Shown piece after piece: positions 22,134-25,500 of a stretch of DNA of 25,500 nt. The position numbers and the translations under genes are program-made. Below the pieces are notes generated by a model that was not told where the DNA came from, searched no databases, and saw only the letters and a list, made by a program, of their open reading frames with translations. The stretch is from Planctomycetota bacterium. Lineage in GTDB: Bacteria > Planctomycetota > B15-G4. Within the stretch, counting starts at the first letter, position 1, and each line of letters opens with the position of its first letter. The DNA is taken from NCBI GenBank assembly GCA_003644265.1, contig QNBX01000052.1, positions 1 to 25,500 of the forward strand, given 5' to 3'.

Positions 22134-24050
22134 TCAGCCGTCCAGCCAGGCGCCGAAGGCCGTCAGGTCGGGCGCGCGCCCCAGGAAGTCGTGCAGCAGA
22201 TCGTCGGCGTCGCGGCGCCCGCCCTGGCTCAGCACGCGCTGGCGCCAGGCCCGGGCCGGCGCGGGGTCCAGCAGATCGTCGCCGAACGCGGCCGCGCAGT
22301 CCTTGGCCAGGGTCAGCGACCACATGTAGGTGTAGTACAGCGCCGAGTAGCCGTCGAGGTGACCGAAGCTGGCCTGGAACGCCGTGCCGTCCTCCACCGG
22401 GCAGGGCGAGAACTGCGGCTTGAGCTCGGCCATCAGCGCGCCGGTGTCGAAGCTGGCCGGGTCGCGCCGGAAGCACTCCAGCGAGTAGCTGGCGTAGAGC
22501 ATCTGCAAGCGCACGTCCAGGCCGCGGCCGCAGCTCTCGGCGCGGTTCATGCGCGCGATCAGCTCGGCCGGCATGGGCTCGCCGCTGGCGTGGTGGCGGG
22601 CAAAGCGCGGCAGCACGTCGGGGCTGCGGCCCCACTCCTCGAAGAGCTGGCTGGGCACCTCCACGAAGTCCCACTCGGTGGCGATGCCGGCGAAGGCGTG
22701 CCAGCGCTGGCCGCCCGCGAACAGGTGGTGCAGCAGGTGCCCGAACTCGTGGAACAGCGTCTTGACCTGGGACGGGTCGAGCAGCCCCGGGTCGTCGCCG
22801 TCGGGGCGCGGCAGGTTGCACACCAGCGCCGCCCGCGGCAGGCCGTCGGTGGTCAGGTGGAACATGGCCGCGTGCTTGTACTTGTCGGGACGCGAGTGCA
22901 TGTCGAGGAAGAAGCGCGCCACCGGCGAGCCCTCTTCGACCAGATCGAAGGCGCGCACGTCGGCGTGCCAGCAGACGATCTCCGGGCGCTCGAGCACCTC
23001 GACGCCGTAGAGCTGTGTGATCACGTCGAACACGCCGCCCAGCACGGCGTTGAAGCCCAGGTACGGCCGCGCGTCGCGCGTGTCGAAGCCGTACTTGCTG
23101 GCGCGCAGGCGCTCCTGCAGGTACAGGCGGTCGCCGTCGCGCATTTCGGCGTCCGAGCCGTACTGCTCGCGCAGGCAGGCCAGCATCTCGGCGGCCTCGG
23201 CCTCGGCCCGGGGCGCGGCCAGCGCGGACACGCGCGCCACGAACTCCCCCGCCGCCTGCTCGGTGCGGATCATCTTGTCTTCGGTGACGTAGGCGGCCCA
23301 GCTGTCGAAGCCCAGCAGCCCCGCCAGCTCGTGCCGCGCCGCCAGCAGCCGGTCCAGCACGGGCAGGTTGTCGGGCGTCGCGCGGCTGGCGGCCACGCGC
23401 TGCAGCTCGATGCGCCGGGCGCGGTGGGTGGCGTACTTCAAGAAGGGGATGAAGTCGGGCGGGTCGGTGCTGATGCGGATCGTGCCGTCGGCGTCCGGGG
23501 CGTGGGCCGCGCGGTAGTCGTCCGGCAGGCCGTTCAGCTCGTCGGCCGAGTCGAGCTGGATGCTGCGCACGTCCCCGGCGATGGTGCTGCCGAAGGTCTG
23601 GCCCAGCTGCACCAGCTCGGCGCGCAGCTCTCGCACGCGCTCGCGCGGCTCGTGCGGCAGCTGCACACCGGCCCGGCGGAAGTCGCGCAGGGCGTGTTCC
23701 AGCAGCCGCCGCGCGTCGTCATCGGGTAGCGCGTCGGCAGACAGGGCCGCCAGGCGCGCGTGGACATCGCTGTCTAACGAGAGTTCGGTGGAGAAGGCCG
23801 ACTGCTCGCGGCTGATGGCGCCGGCCGCCTCGCGCATGGCCGGGTCGGGGTGAGCCTGAAAGAAGAGGCTGCTCAGGCCGGCGCTGCGGTCGCCCGCGCG
23901 CCCGATCTGATCGAGGGCGCTCAGCAGCTCCAGGGCGCCGGTCTCGGGGGGCAGGGCCTTGAAACGGGCCAGCGCCGCGCGCGCCGCGTCCAGGTCGTCA
24001 TGGGCCGCGCGACCGAAGGCGGCGGCGTCTGCGGCGAGCAAGTCATCCAT
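22134..24050 (-). CDS. M3-family zinc metallopeptidase (thimet oligopeptidase/oligopeptidase A type)
   Basis: 638 residues from the ATG at 24050. The zinc motif HEFGH is at 434-438 in TLFHEFGHLLHHLF, and the third zinc ligand is likely the Glu of FVEVPSQ (about 464), in the typical spacing for clan MA family M3. Other family blocks include LLGFDSWAAY (about 245-254), the FFLDMHSRPDKYKHAA segment (380-395) and the C-terminal YMWSLTLAKD. The length is normal for the family. These cytoplasmic enzymes cut short peptides, for example those left from signal peptides. No signal peptide is visible. It is unusual to find this gene between glycosyltransferase genes; the next gene starts two bases after its stop. 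The 158 bases upstream may carry its promoter, so it may head a transcript of its own. Confidence 0.93.
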   Translation of the reverse strand: MDDLLAADAAAFGRAAHDDLDAARAALARFKALPPETGALELLSALDQIGRAGDRSAGLSSLFFQAHPDPAMREAAGAISREQSAFSTELSLDSDVHARLAALSADALPDDDARRLLEHALRDFRRAGVQLPHEPRERVRELRAELVQLGQTFGSTIAGDVRSIQLDSADELNGLPDDYRAAHAPDADGTIRISTDPPDFIPFLKYATHRARRIELQRVAASRATPDNLPVLDRLLAARHELAGLLGFDSWAAYVTEDKMIRTEQAAGEFVARVSALAAPRAEAEAAEMLACLREQYGSDAEMRDGDRLYLQERLRASKYGFDTRDARPYLGFNAVLGGVFDVITQLYGVEVLERPEIVCWHADVRAFDLVEEGSPVARFFLDMHSRPDKYKHAAMFHLTTDGLPRAALVCNLPRPDGDDPGLLDPSQVKTLFHEFGHLLHHLFAGGQRWHAFAGIATEWDFVEVPSQLFEEWGRSPDVLPRFARHHASGEPMPAELIARMNRAESCGRGLDVRLQMLYASYSLECFRRDPASFDTGALMAELKPQFSPCPVEDGTAFQASFGHLDGYSALYYTYMWSLTLAKDCAAAFGDDLLDPAPARAWRQRVLSQGGRRDADDLLHDFLGRAPDLTAFGAWLDG

Positions 24051-24208
24051 CCGGCCGATCTTAGCCGGGACGCGAGCCCAGATCCCGGACCGGACCGGCC
24101 AGGAAACGTGGCGGGCTGTGCGGCGACCGCCCGGGGCCGCGCGGCGCGGCGGCCGAGCAGGAGCGAGACGAACGGGCCGTCACCGGCCAGGGGCTGCGCC
24201 GGGCCTGT
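24051..24208. other. 158-base gap upstream of the M3 peptidase gene
   Basis: The longest gap within the right-hand minus-strand block. It holds two weak dyads: CCGGGA(N12)TCCCGG at 24065-24088 and CCGGC(N8)GCCGG at 24051-24068. I see no strong -35/-10 pair, no T-run terminator and no ORF of note. A promoter for the downstream genes or a termination site for the GT4 gene would be expected here. Confidence 0.3.
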
Positions 24209-25495
24209 TCAGCTCACGCCGGCCGCGGCGGCCAGGCGCTCCACCAGGGCGGCGTCCTCGGCGATGTCGCGCACGGGCGGGATGGACGCCACGGCCGCCG
24301 CCACCCGGGCCGGATCGGCGACCAGCTCCAGCAGCAGCCGGGACAGGGCTGCGTCGTCCCCGGGGGCAAAGGTCCAGCCGCCGCCCTGGGCCACGCGCTC
24401 GGCCATGCCGCCCAGGTCGCTGGTGACCACCGGCACGCCGCGCTGGTGCGCCTCGTGGATGGTGAGCGGGCTGTTCTCCCACCACAGCGAGGGCACCACC
24501 AGCACGTCCAGGGCCTCGAAGACCTGCTCGCGCTGGCTGGGATCGAAGGCGCCGGCCAGGGTCAGGCAGGGCACCTCGCGCGCCAGCTCTCGCAGGGCGT
24601 CGCCCACCTCGGGGAACCAGTCGGGGTTGCCGTGGATGCTCACGGCCAGGCGATCGCGACGGGCGCCCTCGCGCGAGGCGGCGCGGGCCAGCACCAGCGG
24701 ACCCTTGTAGTCGGAGAGGGTGCCCACGAAGCCCACCCGCAGCGGTGAGCGGGACGGCCCGCGTGCCGGGGGCGGGGGCTGGGGGAAGCCGTAGTCGCAG
24801 ACCGTGACACGCTCGGCCGGCAGCCCCGCCGCCAGCATGCGCTGGGCCAGGAAGTGACTGGGAGCGATGAAGTTCGTGACCAGCTGCTGCGCCGCGGCCA
24901 GATCGCGCGCGCGCTGCTCCAGCGCCCGGGCGAACCAGCGCCGCGGGCCCAGCTCGGCGTGCGCCTCGCCGCAGGCCTGATCGCTCCAGCGCTCGCGGTC
25001 GATGGGATAGATGTCGACGCAACGCGCGCAGGACGCAGGGCGAGCGCGCTCGCAGGCCTGCCCGTCCAGGTCGTACATGAGCCCGGCGCGCGGGCACAGC
25101 CACCAGTACTCGTGCAGCGTCATCAGGATCGGCAGGCCCCGACCGGCCGCGCGTCGCAGGGCCGAGACGCCGCCCACGAACTGCAGCCCCTGCACGTGCA
25201 GCACGTCCGGCCGCCAGCGCTGCAGCACGCCGTCCAGCACGTCGGCCATGGCCGGGTCGTCCCACTGCTCGGACACGTCGTGGTAGATGCGGTTGTAGAT
25301 GGCCTCGAACACGGGCACGCCGTCGTGCTCGCGCTCGGTCAGCTCGTACTGCGGCAGGGCGCGGTTCTCTTCGCAGGTGAACACGGCCACGTCGTGACCG
25401 CGGGCGAGCAGGGCCCCGGCCAGGTGCCCGGTGTAGATCTCGGAGCCCGCCGCGTGGGCCGGCAGGTAGTCGTGGATCAGCAGCAGCACGCGCAT
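24209..25495 (-). CDS. GT4 glycosyltransferase
   Basis: 428 residues from the ATG at 25495, five bases from the window edge; a TGA at 25499-25497 just before it may be the end of another gene of the same operon. GT-B fold: MRVLLLIHDYLPAHAAGSE (1-19) with the AAGSE acceptor loop, PDVLHVQGL (96-104), LHEYWWLCPRAG (127-138). Donor domain: VGFVGTLSDYKGPLVLARA and the E-x7-E pair in WWENSPLTIHEAH. Four Cys at 134, 148, 156 and 159 match the four-cysteine pattern of the other GT4 proteins, with one extra residue in the first interval. A cytoplasmic retaining sugar transferase acting on the locus glycan is likely; donor and acceptor unknown. Confidence 0.92.
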   Translation of the reverse strand: MRVLLLIHDYLPAHAAGSEIYTGHLAGALLARGHDVAVFTCEENRALPQYELTEREHDGVPVFEAIYNRIYHDVSEQWDDPAMADVLDGVLQRWRPDVLHVQGLQFVGGVSALRRAAGRGLPILMTLHEYWWLCPRAGLMYDLDGQACERARPASCARCVDIYPIDRERWSDQACGEAHAELGPRRWFARALEQRARDLAAAQQLVTNFIAPSHFLAQRMLAAGLPAERVTVCDYGFPQPPPPARGPSRSPLRVGFVGTLSDYKGPLVLARAASREGARRDRLAVSIHGNPDWFPEVGDALRELAREVPCLTLAGAFDPSQREQVFEALDVLVVPSLWWENSPLTIHEAHQRGVPVVTSDLGGMAERVAQGGGWTFAPGDDAALSRLLLELVADPARVAAAVASIPPVRDIAEDAALVERLAAAAGVS

Positions 25496-25500
25496 GTCAG

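Noticed and set aside
1..25500. CRISPR arrays, tRNA or rRNA genes, insertion sequences, prophage or defence genes
   Set aside because: I saw no regularly spaced repeats, no cloverleaf-type sequences in the short gaps, and no transposase, integrase, phage or nuclease motifs in the plausible coding frames.

Overview
The window is about 25.5 kb of very GC-rich, densely coding bacterial DNA. Third codon positions are mostly G or C, so long mirror-image ORFs appear on the antisense strand. I cannot name the organism. The high GC, the PrkA-type kinase, YfhO-like membrane proteins and many family 2 and family 4 glycosyltransferases would fit Myxococcota, Planctomycetota or a related deep lineage, but that is only an impression. 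No tRNA, rRNA, CRISPR array, transposase or integrase is visible. No gene-free stretch exceeds 300 bases; the largest is 9707-9902.

Layout. Left edge, minus strand: a PrkA-like kinase gene whose 3' half is missing (52-1149), and a large YfhO-like GT-C membrane protein (1292-4051). A divergent control region near 4010-4180 then leads into a plus-strand run: an ALG5-like GT2, a UDP-galactopyranose-mutase/PPOX-like flavoprotein, two SAM methyltransferases, and a short hydrophobic protein that looks like the middle of a YfhO protein (4183-8998). Converging on it are an ABC-2-like permease (9065-9706) and a signal peptidase I (9903-10424), both minus strand. A second full-length YfhO-like gene is divergent from the peptidase (10545-13193). 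The right half (13298-25495) is one minus-strand block: GT4, M3 metallopeptidase, GT4, GT4, coiled-coil protein, GT2, a GT2-GT4 fusion, GT2, and a DPM1-like GT2 last. Many junctions are 4-base ATGA or GTGA overlaps, which suggests translational coupling.

How it may work together (inference). This is a surface-glycan locus. Soluble GT2 and GT4 enzymes would build a glycan at the inner face of the membrane, with methyltransferases and the flavoprotein modifying sugars or chains. The two ALG5/DPM1-like GT2 enzymes would make polyprenyl-phosphate-linked sugars. Each lies beside a full-length YfhO-like GT-C protein that could use them on the outer face, as in the known CsbB-YfhO pair of Bacillus. 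The coiled-coil protein could be a scaffold or length ruler. The most unusual points are the PrkA truncation, the twin GT2/YfhO modules, the GT2-GT4 fusion, a tandem repeat that duplicated a start/stop junction and produced a 28-codon bridging ORF, a shared four-cysteine motif in all four GT4 domains, and an M3 peptidase embedded among the glycosyltransferases.
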